Shown here piece by piece: positions 12,519-26,149 of a stretch of 64,000 nt of DNA. The stretch is from Phlyctochytrium arcticum (taxonomy: Eukaryota; Chytridiomycota; Chytridiomycetes; Chytridiales; Chytridiaceae), in assembly GCA_025602905.1 (NCBI GenBank), contig JAHLKI010000019.1, positions 434,001 to 498,000 on the forward strand, written 5' to 3'. Within the stretch, counting starts at the first letter, position 1. Every line of letters starts with the position of its first letter. Position numbers and translations under genes: made by a program. The notes beneath the pieces were generated by a model, which had not been told where the DNA came from, did not search any database, and saw only the letters and a program-made list of their open reading frames with translations.

Positions 12519-14865
12519 TTACTGTAATTCTGGAATATTGTAGTATAGCTCAAGACACTCAGGGTTGGCCAGCGTCCCAGATGCAACAACCTTCTCTCCC
12601 GAAATGATACGCTTGACGGCTACTTCCACTTTTTTCCCATTGACCGTATGCGGAATGTCCGCAATGGGCAGAATGACCGCAGGCACATGACGCGCAGAAA
12701 GACGAGCACGGATAGACGACTTGATGGCTTCAAGAATTTCCGGGGTCAGCTCGGGATACTCAGGGGCCATTTTGCAGAAGAGAACAACGCGTTCGTCGGA
12801 GCCACGTTTCTGTCCAACAACCAGAGTATCCGCAAATTGTGGAAATTCATCTAAAATATTGTATAGCTCTGCAGAGCCGAACCGAACACCGGCCGGGTTG
12901 AGAGTACCATCACTGCGGCCCAGCATGTGAAAACCGCCGGTAGCGGAATTGACCAAAATGAAATCACCATGATACCACACTCCTTCAAACCGATCAAAGT
13001 AAGCCCCACGATACTTGGCATTGTCCTGATCGTTCCAAAAATAGACGGGCATCACCGGGAAGGGCTTCGTACAGATCAAATCGCCAGGAACATCCAGAAC
13101 CGGTTTGCCATCATCATCCCAAGCTTCAACAGACATTCCCAGGCACCGACACTGAATCTCACCACGGTAAACAGGAAGGGCTGCATTATGCCCCGCAAAC
13201 AACGATACGATGTCGGTTCCTCCGGTTATGGATCCGAGCAGAACGTCTTTCTTGATATGTTTATACACATAGTCAAAAGATTCGGGTTTGAGAGGTGAGC
13301 CAGTAGAGTAGATTGTGCGGAGGTGAGTGAGCTTATGGGACTTTGCGGGAAAGATCTTGGCCTCTTGTAGAGATTGGATATATTTGGCTGATGTGCCGAA
13401 CACCGTAATATCGAGTTCGTCTATGAGATCCCACAACCGGGTAGGTGATGGCTTGAACGGACTTCCGTCGTAGAGAACTAGTGTCGAACCAGCTCCCAAC
13501 CCGCTTACGAGCCAGTTCCACATCATCCAACCAGTCGTTGTGTAGTAAAAGTAGACGTCCTTTGAATTGAGATCTCCGTGAATCACGTGTTCCTTCAAAT
13601 GCTGGATAAGCACACCGCCGGCAGAATGCACAATGCATTTGGGTTTTCCTGTGGTGCCCGAACTGTAAAGGATGACAAGAGGATGGTAGAAAGGAAGTTG
13701 CTCGTAGTGCATTGGCTGCCCGTCCTCCTTGAAATAGCTTAGAAACTGGTCGTAGTGCTCCGCATTTGGAATATTGGTCATGTCGAACGGCTCATCCACG
13801 AATGGAAACACAATGACCTTATCAACAGAATCCAATCCTACGCGCATAAAAGTATTTAGTGGGGGATGCATCTTGAAGGTTGGTACGCAACTTACCGGCG
13901 GCGACCTCATGCAATTTTTGCAAGTGGTTGTGAGAGCGACCGTTGTAAACCACAGCGTTAACGGAGAACAAGAGCTTTGGCTTAATTTGCGTGAATCTCT
14001 CCAGTACACCGGTGATACCAAAGTCCGGAGATGTTGAGGACCAAATCGCACCAATGCTAACAGTCGCAAGGAAAATCACCACCTGAGAGGAGTATCGGTG
14101 AGTCGTATTTACTGGGCGTCGATAGACAATCATACTTACAGTTTCTGGGCAATTTGGTAGATAGCCCGCTATACGATCTCCAGGTCGGACTCCCTGAGCT
14201 CGCATTGCTCCAGCGAGAATACGAACTCGTTCGTACAGCTCGTGATACGTGTAGGCAACTTTGGCGTAGGCTTCGCCTGTGCAGAAATGCCTTAGTACCA
14301 AAGGAATGCCTGCATAAGATTATGCCATGCTTGATAGAAGTACCTGCACCAATAAGAGCGGGATGGTCATCCCTCCGCGTCAACATGTTCTCTGCAAAGT
14401 TTAGGCGTGCTCCCTACAGGATGTCATTGACAATGAGATGAATCCCCGCTCCGCAGCACCACCTCTGTCACGCATCTCACCTTGAACCATTTGGGGATTT
14501 TGTCCATTGAGACGTCTTTCTCGACAACCTTCATTCACGAGAGGCGCAATTAGTCGAAAGTTGGAAGATCGATGGTATAAACAAAGCGCATACCTCCGAA
14601 TACGGTACGGAAGCGCGAATGCCGCAATAGTCCCAAACACAGGCCCAGAACTCGGGGTACTTGTCCACAGACCATTTCCAAAGGGCGTGGTAATCAGCTG
14701 CAAGAAGGCAAAGGGTCTGAGCTGGGTGGTTGACATAAATGGTCGGTGTAAAGTCTACTTACGCAACTGCACCTCGTGCCGGCGCTGGACAAACGCTCGA
14801 AAGCGCTCCATCTGAGTGTTTTCGACGTTGGACGGAGTCCATAGCGGCTGCGAGTCCTGGGTCAT
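12519..14865 (-). CDS. AACS: Acetoacetyl-CoA synthetase (acetoacetate-CoA ligase)
   Basis: Seven exons (14865-14763, 14697-14594, 14528-14481, 14413-14344, 14276-14140, 14082-13896, 13837-12519) give 655 residues, the usual length. The N-terminal exons spell the AACS signature ([17 protein letters not shown]). The ANL-superfamily phosphate-binding loop is [11 protein letters not shown], followed by [15 protein letters not shown] and the ATP-binding GVWYHGDF / [15 protein letters not shown] motifs. The C-terminal lid has the catalytic-lysine region [14 protein letters not shown]. The enzyme activates acetoacetate with ATP and CoA, for ketone-body use or cytosolic sterol and fatty-acid synthesis. 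It converges on VAC14, with 193 bp between the stops. Confidence 0.95.
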
Positions 14866-15233
14866 CGTTTCGTTGCAGGTTTTGTTTGATCGATGATGCT
14901 GGAACTGGCGGAAGGAAGTGTGGGGACAGGGAAAACCCGGAAGGACGGAGTGGTCACAGCCGGTCACGTTGGTCAACAATTGAAACCCAAATTTCGCGCG
15001 GAATCCATGTAGTAGCCCGGTAAAACTTGCACTTTCACCAGCAGATCTCTAGATATTTTCGCAGGATAATGCCGGTAACTATAGGGAGAAAGTTCTCATT
15101 GCACTTCGAAAGAATCAGAATTGTGAAAGACCTTACAATACAGAAGATACAAGGAGCGAGAGGTGTCAACACACAAAGTACAGCAGGATGACCATTTGGA
15201 CAGGGAAATAGGGCGTGAAGTGGTTTCTCTACT
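14866..15233. other. Intergenic region upstream of the AACS gene
   Basis: This holds the promoter side of the acetoacetyl-CoA synthetase gene and the 3' flank of the ATPase gene; both genes point left. No further gene, RNA or repeat was seen. Confidence 0.4.
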
Positions 15234-18200
15234 TTACCAAGCAATTTTTGCGACAAATGAGGTTGGGAAGTTCCTGACAACTAGCTTTCGAATCTCATCC
15301 ATAAAAAGGATGCCTAAAGCGAGGGGAAGTGGGATGAACCAGAATTCAATGGGTACCGAGGCCGTGAGGAAAACAGACTGGATGGCGGGAATCTCAGTCA
15401 CCATCAAGGCGATTCCGGCAGCAACAACGGCGGCAAGAAAAGGCCACAGGTTGCGCCGTTGCTTGCGGAAAGGATCAGCTTGTACGATTGAAAGGCGCTT
15501 GTTCCGTACAGAGAGCAGATTGCCCCATTGTAAAATGACCAGAGTCACAAAGTAAACTGACTGGCCAACGCTGTTGAAGTTGTTCAATTGGTCTTGCGTA
15601 TATCCGTAGAATCCTTCGGTGTAGTCTTGGAAGGCAAAGAAGAGTGCGCTGGCCGGTATTCCCGCATATCGCCAAAAATACAAAAAGAACATGGCATGAG
15701 CGGTAACAGCCATCATCGTGCCGATAAACAGGTATGACTGTATGTAGATCTTGAAGTTGATGAGATGGTCCTTCTTGTGGCTACGGGGCGGTAGCGATAG
15801 CAAGTCGAATTCCTCGCGTTCCATGATGAGAGATAGGCATAGGAACAAATCGGTGAATACGCAAATAATGATCATCAAAAATGCCGAGAGAGGTAATGGA
15901 ACGCCAAAGAAAACGTTGAGTAACACCGGCCAGATCTCAGACCATGATCCGGCAGGAAGTAGATACGAGATAACTTTTTGCAAATTCTGAAAGACGAGAC
16001 GTCCCAAGCGAATGGCTTCGGTGATGGAAGCGAAATCTCCCATCAAGACTAGGGAAGCGGCCTCGATAGCAACATCTGAGCCGCTGGCAACAGCGATTCC
16101 AACATCCGCAGCTTTCAATGCCGGTGCATCATTGACACCATCGCCGGTGACCTAAACAGAACAATGAGTGTTTGGCCGGAGAAGAAAGCAGATAAGCCGA
16201 TACGTACCGCGACAACGTAGTCTCGTTGCTTGAACTGGTTCACAATCAGCAGCTTTTGTTCGGGAGTTGTTCGGGCGAAAACAATTTCTCGGTATTTGCA
16301 GATGTGATCCCAATGCTTTTCTTCCAATCCTTCCAAATCCTTGCCTTCAAGTAGCAGACTTGACTCTTTGAACTCGCTTGCATTGTTGACCACACAGCGC
16401 CCAGAAACTTCTTTGCGCACTGTATCAATGACATCTGGCTCGCGCGAATTGGTGATGATGCCGATGGAGCGTCCAATAGCTACTGCCGTAAGACCAAAAT
16501 CGCCAGTGACTGAAAAAGGATGAACGATAAGTAATGGCACCCACAGCCCGAAGTCGATAGATACTTACCCATGAAGAATCGAGTCCCCGCACGTCTACAG
16601 TCTGAGATCGTTCGAGATATCTCTTCCCTTGCGGGATCCATAATACCCAAGAAGCCCAAAAGCGTCAAGTTCTTCACAGCATTCCTCTCTACGTCTTCAG
16701 CGAATGCGTTTAACGTGACATGATGCTTGGAATCCAAGACAGTGGAGCAAAGAACAATGACGCGCTGACCCTTGCGACACCACTCCTCTTGAATTGCCTC
16801 AAAGCTGGCACGCGCAGCCTCGTCAAATGGCAGCACAGTGTTTGTTGCATATGAATAGTAACTGGTCATCTTTTCAACAAGAATATCCGGCGCACCCTTG
16901 ACATAGCCACGATAAGCGGTGGTGCTCAATTGGGAGATTTCTTCGTTTTGGTGGAGTGTGAGCATCCATTTGTTTCGAGAATTGAAAGGAATCGCGAAGA
17001 TCCGTTTGAATGATTCTCGATACGTATCGCGTGCGGAGACTTGATCGGTGACCAAACGGAGAATGGCGGCGTCTGTAGCGTTGCCGTTGATTTTGCAATC
17101 CTTCAAGGTTCTGCCGGAACCCATTGTCGAATCTTCCTCAAAGAAAGCGTCGTTGCAAAGTGTGGCCGCCATGGAAAGTTGGTCCATTGCCGAGGTTGAG
17201 TTGCTTGATTTGTTCATCGATCGGAAGTCCTCGTATGCGATTTGCTTATCGAGAGTAGCAATGGAAGTCACGGTCATCTTGTTTTGAGTCAACGTGCCGG
17301 TCTTGTCTGAGCATATAACATTGACGCAGCCCAAGGTTTCCACAGTAGCGAGATTCTTTGGTAGGACGTTGGCAGATTTCATTCGGCGAGCAACCAGGGA
17401 GAGAGTTAAAGTGACTGCCGTGGGCATACCCTCGGGGATGAAAGCGACGACACAGCCCATGACATTGTTGAGCATGCCAACTGTGGACATGTAGCCAGGG
17501 TGATTCGGCTTGAGCCATGCGATCCAAGCCAGGAAGATGGCAAGACAAAGGATCAAAGTCAAGCCCACAATGATACGAACAAAGCGATTGATCTCTCTCT
17601 GAATGAGGGTCGATTGTGCTTTCGTGCTGGATGTCAATTTGGAGATGCGACCCATGACAGCGTTTGGACCAATGAGCACTACAACACCACGCCCGCTTCC
17701 ATTCGTGACGTGCGTGCCCATCAACGCAATGTTCCTTGCCTCAAGAAAGCTTTCGTCCGAAGTATCCGCCGTGGCATCAACCTCGTCACTTTCACCGGTT
17801 AGGATAGCTCGGTCGAATCTCAAGTCACCAGAAGTGGCAATAATGCGAATATCGGCTGGAACTTTTTGGCCCGCACCAAGTTCGACAATGTCTCCTGCGA
17901 CCAAGTCCACGGCAGAGATAGTTGATTTCATCCCATCTCGGACGACAGTGCACTCTGAGGGGAGCAGATTGAGAATAGAATTCATCACGCGTTTGGTGGA
18001 GAAGTCTTGCATGGCCGAAAAGAATGCTTGCAACAGAATGACCATGACGACGAGTATGGCCTAGAGAGAGGGGACATGGGTGCAAGGAGAAGGGTGAAGG
18101 GGAGAACCAAAATGAAGAAATGGCACGGTTAAGGATGAGCTGATGCGATGAATCTAAACTACGAGCTTGCCAGGATGCGTACAAGAGCCAAGTTGGTAAC

Positions 18201-18765
18201 GGATGGCGGATTCGACAGTGGGGGGCGCCAGCACAGGAAGAACACCTAAATAAAAGAGGAGCGGTGAGTCGATCTTTGATTGTACGCGCAATGTGCAAAA
18301 GTGGTAACTTACGATTGCACCAATAATAAGGACTGAATTGAATCCGCCGAAGAGATAGCCAAGTAGCTGCCAGATGTAGTTTGCGCGCTTTTGGGCAATA
18401 ACATTTTTTCCGTCGCGGGCCTGTCGTCTCGCGGCGACAGTCTTATCCAGACCGGTGCTCTCATCGACGCTGAATTGTTGACAGACTTTGGCTACATCGT
18501 CCTTTTGGAATGTCAAAGAGGAAAAGTAGTCGACCTCTAGAGCGGTTGTCTTGTCGTGGGTTTGGGAACTCTGTGGGGCAGTACCACTCGGGGCCACTTG
18601 GAGAGTCAATGTGCGAAACATGACAATGCCATGCGAGTCATGCCGTCCGACATCAGAAGCCGGGGTGATGTCCATTCCTCCATCGTTGGCATCTTGCAAG
18701 ACCGTAGCAGGTTTGGGTTTGATGTCGCCATCAGAGCAATGTTCCAGATCACCGAGTTTTTCCAT
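15234..18765 (-). CDS. P-type cation ATPase, P2 group (Na+/K+-ATPase alpha-like)
   Basis: Five exons (18765-18313, 18245-18183, 18060-16569, 16509-16208, 16151-15234) give 1075 residues. Hallmarks in order: TM1 start FGGFNSVLIIGA, actuator-domain loop ILTGESDEV, TM4 motif FIPEGMP, phosphorylation site CSDKTGTLTQNK (Asp near residue 424), nucleotide-domain KGAPDIL, hinge TGDGVNDAPALK, and six C-terminal membrane spans. TM2 (NLALAILVVVMVILLQAFFS) is complete only when exons 2 and 3 are joined, which supports those splice sites. The region after TM4 (MGRISKLTSS...REINRFVRIIVG) and the N-terminal layout resemble P2C pumps. The PEGMP motif differs from the PEGLL of animal Na+/K+-ATPases, so the transported ions (Na+, K+, H+ or Ca2+) are uncertain. 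It probably sits in the plasma or an internal membrane. Confidence 0.88.
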
Positions 18766-19840
18766 TTCAGACGTTCAGCGAGATTAGGCAAGGGGATGAA
18801 CTTTTTCCGCAAGAAAGACGCTGAGGGGGGATCGCCCAGGTCAGATTTGCTTAAGTAGGAATGTCATTCCCTGACCCCCCACACCGCTCATTTTTCATCT
18901 GATGGTGAAACTGGAAGATTTTTTTTGCTGATTGCTTTTTTTTCCTCCAATAGTCAGGCGTCCTGAATTTCGGATAATGGGCCGAGTCCCCAATTCGCGG
19001 CTACTCGAATGGTTCGCCGGGTTCGCAAGACATTTGTCGCATGGCATGATGGCCCAGCCGTTCCCCGACCCCATTTTCACCGCAATCGACCCCAATCCAG
19101 TCCATCGATGGGCATACCGGCGTGCCAAGTTCCCCGTTGTAAGCATAATTATTACATTTCGCAGGAGCCAATAGGTTGCTGGACCTCAGACCGTATCCCT
19201 GCGGCAGCGAGCGAAAAAAAAAAACGACGTCGACCATTGGGAGCGAGAGACTGGTACGGCAGGGTATTCGCTGGGCGGAAGTTGCTCGCGGCAGGAGCGG
19301 CGAGAGAAAGCGGGACTGGACTCTGGAGGACCAGCGCCAAGGCAGAAGCGGGCTGTGGTGGTCGGATTTGGGAAGCATAAACCCGGATTGCGACAGCCGG
19401 CAGCTGCCGAAGTCGCCGCGGACACCTTCGGAGCAATCCACACTGCCGGGTCGATTTTCGAACATTCGTTATGTATAACCTTTGGAACTTTGGAATCATT
19501 GGCTGCGCCACTATAGAATTCAGATTCCAGAAGCACCAGGTCGGCGGTAACAGTTGCTTCAACATTTTCAACTTGCTTGCTTGATAGATTTTGTTACAAT
19601 TGCTATTAATTTAAATACATGCGGACAAACATCTTTGATGAAAGATTGTCCGAAACGCAACAAACTTGGAGTGGATACGCCGCCCAAAATCAGTTACCAC
19701 TCATTTGCCACCCGTACAATGTCCCCAATCTGCCGGACACTCAAAGAGATCAAAGCCTTTCGGCTTTGCAAATGGCTCAAATCCTTGGCAGCGGGATGGT
19801 CCTACAGACATGAATAAGAGAACCGATCGCCGAAATTGGT
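18766..19840. other. Intergenic stretch without a recognised gene
   Basis: About 1.07 kb lie between the ATPase start and the NUP192 stop, both genes pointing left. Several overlapping open frames exist on both strands around 19000-19570, but none resembles a known protein, and the overlap suggests base composition rather than coding. A/T runs occur near 18920-18950 and an A10 run near 19213. It must hold the ATPase promoter. Confidence 0.35.
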
Positions 19841-22800
19841 CTACTCAATACGCACCAAACGCAAATTTTGAACTTGGTTGAGGACAGCGGACAGCACGGA
19901 TGAAATCTCCTCAAAGGACGACTTTCCGGGCCGGTGCATTTGACGAAGCTGTCGCCAACAAAGCACAAGCACTCGCTCTATCGTATCTGTAAAATACATC
20001 AGAGTTGCACTCGGGCTTGTGAGGCTCCCAAGACGAACCTATATCCTTCCTCAGCTCCTTGGCATATTGGCGTGCGCGCTTGTGCAGTAGAGCCAGTGCA
20101 AGTTGTTTGCGCAGCGCCACAGACAGCTCGGTAGATATTTCCTGATCGGCTCGACATATCTAAAACTGGGTCAGACCCTTGTGATCACACTTCGACAATG
20201 TGCGTGGGTACATACATCATTAACCTCATCCACATTCAAGCGATTGATTTCCGATATTTTGATGCTTATCCCGTGTGAGCTCTCCAGATTACGATCAAAC
20301 TCGTTCACTGTCTTATCAAGGAAGGCAATACATGCGAGCAGTTTCGACTTGTCCCCTAACACCGCATTCGTGTTAGACAGTGTCCCGCAAGTACCCAACG
20401 AACCCGGTGCGCTTACCTCGTGCTGGCTCGTTGCGTTGCCCTAATTGGGATGATTGCGACACATCAATATCCATTGACATTTTATCTTCTAATAAAAAGA
20501 TTAGGGTACGTCAAGGTTGAGAAACACTTCAGTTGTACCACTTGTTCCAATGTCGAAAAAGTAAGATGCAATGTTCGTACAGATTGCCTTTGTAACTGCG
20601 TCCATTTCAGAGCTAACGCAAGCAATATTCATTAGTTTTCTTTCTTTGCCAAGAAAGCGTGGGCTACTAAGTACCTGCTATCCGAAAACGTCTCGAATTG
20701 ATTATTTTTCGCAATCACATTCTTCCTACGCGAGGTGTATGCTTTAAATAAGTCCGTCAAAAGATCATGATAGGTCGAGTAGGCCACATTTGACATCTGT
20801 AACACTTGAAATGAGTATCAGCGAGACAATATATCCCGCGCATTGCTTACCATAAGTTCTGTGCGGTCAGCCAAACACATCATTAAGGCGGTGGCATCTT
20901 TTTGGAGACGTAAATGCGGCAAGGACGTGCCTTCCTTGTCTCGCAATATCCAGGTGAACATTTGGCGGTGAGCACTGACAAAGTTCGCCAACTGCATTTG
21001 TTGAGTGAGTGCCAATACATTTTTTGTTAACAAACAAAAATTACCTTTGTGGAAGTAAGAAAGTCTGGAATGAGCTGCGTTGCTATCGAGACAATCAGAC
21101 TCAGTGTAGGCTGTACAATGTCGTAGTACTGCGGAAGATTTTGTCGCCCTAGCGTGGACTCAGCGAGAGCGACATAACAAAGTAATCTTAGATATGTACG
21201 TACCATCCCCAAGGATGTCCAGATATTTGAAATCGGATAGCGCTTCGACAAGACCATACTCGACCAACTTCCGAGACCCTTCCCGAGTCAAAGCAAGACG
21301 TAGCATAAACGATATTTTGAGGGTATATAGCAACTGGGCATTCACGACGTCCGAAGTGTTCTCCAAAGAGTCTTGTAATGAGCGATCATCATCTTCCGTA
21401 ATACTCTTGATAAACAATCCCAAATAGTTGCGTTTGGCAAGCACCTCAAGCACCTCATTGGCTTTGGCGTCCCGGCGTTTGGAACTAGTAGATGCCATGT
21501 CGGTAAGACCGTTTAACAAGGCAAATGCGACAATATTCCAGACACCGCTACCATCGGCAGCATCTCGGCAAATGATGTCCAAAAGCCTTTCTCCGTATCC
21601 AGCGATAATGGCATAGTTTCCTTGGAGCAGACGCTCACGGGCCCCGTCACGCCCGTCAACCTCCCAAACGCCCCCCGCCGGATCAGATGAAGCTGATGGA
21701 GCTAGTAGCGATGTATTCTCAAGCTCCTCCGGTTTCATATAGTCAAACAGTCGCAATAGAGCAACGTACAGAGTACCCCTGACTTTGAGTGAAACGCCTG
21801 GAACTACGATGTAATCCAGCATACCTCGCAGAATCACTTGCTGCAGCGTGTCTGGTGGAAGCCGAAGCGTTGAGCTGCGGGCTTCGTGTTGAGATGAAGT
21901 AAGTTGCGTAAGTGATTGAAACCGTCGATCGCTCTGCATCTTGTCTAGTAGGACCAGGACGACTGTAGTCATATCTTGGGCGATAGCCGGATTCGTCTGA
22001 TCCCCGTTTATTTTCGGAAGGAGAATGGTTAGGATCTCAAAGAGAAGATTCTCTCGTGTTTCCGAAGGCAACAGAACAAAGCAGTTCGCAAGCGTAACTT
22101 GCAGAACTTGCGCCCACGCCTGTGCACATTGGTATCTAGCCGAGTTTAGCTCGTGCTGGTGATTGGCTTGTAGCAGTGTCCGCAACAATTCGTCTACATT
22201 GGTGACTTGGCTATTATCAAACGATTTAAAATGTTCGTGCAGTGCGCGGATATCGTAAACTCCCACCCTTCGAAAGTCTTCTAGGTTCACACCATACGTA
22301 GAGGCTACAGCCTCAATATTTAGATCGATGGCAACTTCGTCAAAATCCATGGAGTTGAGAATTTCCAGTATTTTGGGCAGGGGTTGTTCAAAGTAATGAT
22401 CCGGATTAACCTCATACTCTGAGTCAACTTGGAGTAAACTATTGTCTGAGTTGCCGGCAATTCCACCGGGATGCGATACATACAAAATTTTGGTCAGACG
22501 CTCTGCATCACCTCGTTGTTGCGCCATAGAGGTTAGATGAAGTTCCAAAGCAATCAATTTTAGCAGCCAAGCGCGTTGCATGACACAGGCATGATGTTTA
22601 TCCTCGTTTTCGAGATCGCTTTCAATGCTAAGGCTGTCGGGCATGGCTTTGAGCTGACGAGTAAACCAATCCTCATGCTTACGAAGGTATCGCATCGTAC
22701 TTTGGGAAGTAAGCGGATCAGAACAGAGTACATACAGAAGGTGATAACAGCGTTCAGCAAGTCGGGGATGGGTTTCGAACAAAGGCCGTGGTGGGGTAAT

Positions 22801-25800
22801 AAAATCCTCTTCCTCAGTACCGTCGCCATCTTCTGGGATACGGACTAGATTCAAAATAACGTGGAAACAGTTGTATTCGTCAATCGGAATTGTGGATGCA
22901 TCTGTAGACCTAGACTTCCTTGCCGTCCCAGTTGGAAATCCCAATAACAGGTGGGAGAGAGTTAATTGTGAGGGACTTTGAGAAATATTGGAGATAAATA
23001 AGTCCAGTATTGCTGTGCGAATGGTGTGTACCATGCCAGCTACACTGATTTGTTGGGGGTGTCTCTGCCAGTTTTCATAGAGAAAAGACATATTCAGGGT
23101 GAGCTGATGATCGACCAAATCGCCCGGGTCGTCTTGATCGTCCCAACTAAAGGGTTCCTCAAAATCTTCCATCGCTAATCGTTTGCGAAAACCAGCGAGC
23201 ACTTCTTTTTTGAGATCGGACGACTCAAATATCTTGATTAGCAGGTTGACACTGCTCTCTCCATCGACAGCTCCGAGTGCCGGGGAGTGGCAGAGGATGT
23301 TGATGATATGTATTGCTGAAAGCACGATACTTTCGTCTTTGCACAATACAAGCAGACCAATATTTACCACCACATCTTTCCGGGAAACCAAAAGCTGATC
23401 TGCGCCGCACATGGGTACAGGTAATTCTAACCACTTTTCCGCCTGCATAGCTAGCAGCGCAGGGGCGAGCACCTCGAGGAAAAGTCTCTGTTTGCGCAAG
23501 ATCTGCAACAGTATCGAGCTCGCGAGTCGTACGCAGGACCCTTTGAGAGGAAGTGTGTCATTGCTGTTGTTGATTACTTGTACGCTTATCGACAACAGTC
23601 CGAGCAAGCGTTCGGTGAACTTCGAATTCGACAAAAACTTGCAAAATATGTCGAAGCCGGGATGTAGGGCCAGACTTTCAAGAGTACGTGGGCTTAAATC
23701 TGTATTGTGAAGAAGATTGGTAGCTCTTGAATCCTCAGTCCCGCGATCCGCTGTCAATTTCGCCAAATCGAAACTTCTGACACATTCGTCAAAGATGGAA
23801 AGGCATGTGTACATCGTTTCCCAACGATCGCCCTCGTCCACGAAATGCCGAAGTTGAATTTTTAAGAAAATATGATCCATAACAAACTTGACGTAAGGCC
23901 TGACCCCCGGTAGACGATTTGGAGCGCCCAACTGCATCAAAGTTGGACTCAAACTTTCCCATGCCAGTCCTTGCAGCAATGTGTCCAAGAGTCGCATATA
24001 GGCCTGAGTTTCGGGATATCGGCCGCTAGGTGATTCGATTTCTTCCAGATCAAACAAGATTCCCTCTCGGTAGTCATTCCTGACCACTTGTCGTGGCCAA
24101 TGATTTCCATCCGTATTGAGAGGTACGATCATTGACTGCTCCAAAGCAATCCACACTTGCTGGTGAATATCTTGCGATGTATCGCTCCTCACACAGAAGG
24201 CAGCCAGCGTTTCCAGGAGGGCACCTTTCAGGTCAACAGGCGTTCTGCAAACGAGAAGCCAAAACAGCTTCTGTATGGCCTTCATGCGCTGATTATCACA
24301 TAAAACTCTTCGTGCAGAATAAGAATACTTCACAACCTGACGCAGCAATCGCAAGAACGCTTTGATAACTTCAACTTCTTCCGCTTTCATTTCAGGACCA
24401 CCCTTTCTCAAGCTTTCTGTTGCAGTAGTCAGAGAATTGAACAGAGTGGTCCACGCAATTCTCCCAATTTGACTAGTCGGATGATTACTGTTGAGGCGTG
24501 AGTGGGCTTCATTCGCGCACTCTTTACCGGTTGCCAAAGAGGCCAGCATCCCAAGGAAAACAGTCAGAAAGCGGCTCGTGGAAACATCGGCCGCCATTTT
24601 GAGAAAACTTTGTTTCTCAAGTGTCTCGGTGTACTTGCTCGGATCGAGATTACTGTCCTCCCGAGAGTCTTTCCAAAACGAAATAGCTTGATCCGGTCGA
24701 TCTCGGTACAAAATTGTCAACAGCAAAAGAAAAGTTTCCCATGCCGTACTCTCATTCAAGTTGATTTTTTCGGATTTCGTCGCGGTCCTTTCCCGATGGT
24801 GAGTGAATCGCCCACTATAAGATGTCTCATCGTGCGCACGGAGACTGTCTTCATTCGTGACCTTGATATCCTTGAGATACTTTCGACTATAAACTATAAG
24901 TTCATCCGTAATACTTTGCACCAGCTGCCAGAAGATCTCCTGCACGTCATCCTCCGAAGATAACGCGGATGATTGATCTCCAAAAAGGGCAATTTCTCTT
25001 GTTGATTTTTGCGAGGGAATCAGGTAATCAATCATGAATTGATATGTTTGACCACGTAGTCCGAAGAAATCTCGCCATTTTCGTCCAAAGTCATCCCGCT
25101 CCTTATTGGCAAAGGATGGGCCAAGCGAAATATTCCTGGGGGCGTCCTCCCCAGTCGTGCTCTGTATATAGCATAGCCACTTTGTTGCCAGAACGCCCTG
25201 CATAACTGGATGCTGCCACTCCTTCATAATAGTCGCTTGGATGTCTTGATAATCTGTTGCACTAATACAAAAGCGCCAATCATCCGTAGAAATGTTTCGA
25301 GATAAGGTACTGAGTGCAGATCCCAATTTTGAATTGCTAATCCAATCTGCTTCTTTTACTTGTTGGAGTTCTTGGATAACAGTCAACAGCTCGTCCTTGT
25401 TTAACCCCCATCGGGCCGCGTATAAGAGACACATGTCGCCAACTCGGGCCAAAAGCTTCCGCAGGTGTTCTTTATAAAAATCGAACAGATCAGGTTCGAT
25501 GTCTAAGCGTTTGAGTTGACATTGTATGTCAGACGCAGTGCCGGAGACCATTTGGTCAGAGGCCAATTTTGCCTGTATGCGAGTGGCTAGCTCAATCATT
25601 CTACATGGTATACCATTCGAAACTCCCCTCAATCGATCTACAAGAGGCTTCAGAATGTTGGCTGTGGAAATACATACTCTGCTGTCGAAGTGCGTAATAG
25701 CCAAGATGAGCGACTCGAGCTGATAATGCCAATCTTGAATGTAAATAAACACCGCTGCCTTCAGAGTTGACCACTCCTCATGCTCTGACGATTCAGAATG

Positions 25801-26149
25801 TGCTACATGAAACAATGAAGCGGCATTCTTGAAAGAGAGATCAAGGAGATCAGCTAAAAGTCCGGCTTGTTCCTTAAATTGAGGATTCGCCACTTGCTGC
25901 CGGCCTCCGACGAATACGACATCTACGAACCTTGAGCAGAGGAAATTATGGACGATAAGAAAAGTTCATACCCGATGGTTCTTTATCTTTGGCACTTGGT
26001 GACTCGGAGAAATCCAGACATTGAAGTAATGCCTGTGTAAACACATTGGCTTGGGCATTCCATTGCGATATTGCAGTTGGGTCCTTCCGCGCAACCTCAA
26101 CAAGCAGATCGTGGACTCTACGGAAATAGTCTCCTCGCCACTCCCTCAT
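19841..26149 (-). CDS. NUP192: Nucleoporin NUP192 (NUP205 family), inner ring of the nuclear pore
   Basis: Ten exons (26149-25972, 25922-21204, 21148-21045, 20991-20851, 20796-20675, 20612-20539, 20488-20417, 20355-20216, 20159-20039, 19986-19841) give 1938 residues, the usual size. The family is supported by the alpha-solenoid character throughout and by typical segments: FKNAASLFHVAH, QIGRIAWTTLFNSLTTA, the large exon's end GLVEALSDFKYLDILGDG, then LPQYYDIVQPTLSLI and the C-terminal IERVLVLCWRQLRQMH. Known role: a scaffold that binds NUP53 and NIC96 in the inner pore ring. The 3' part is fragmented into eight small exons. Acceptors at 25923 and 21149 were chosen by phase, since the nearer AGs break the frame. 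Confidence 0.92.
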
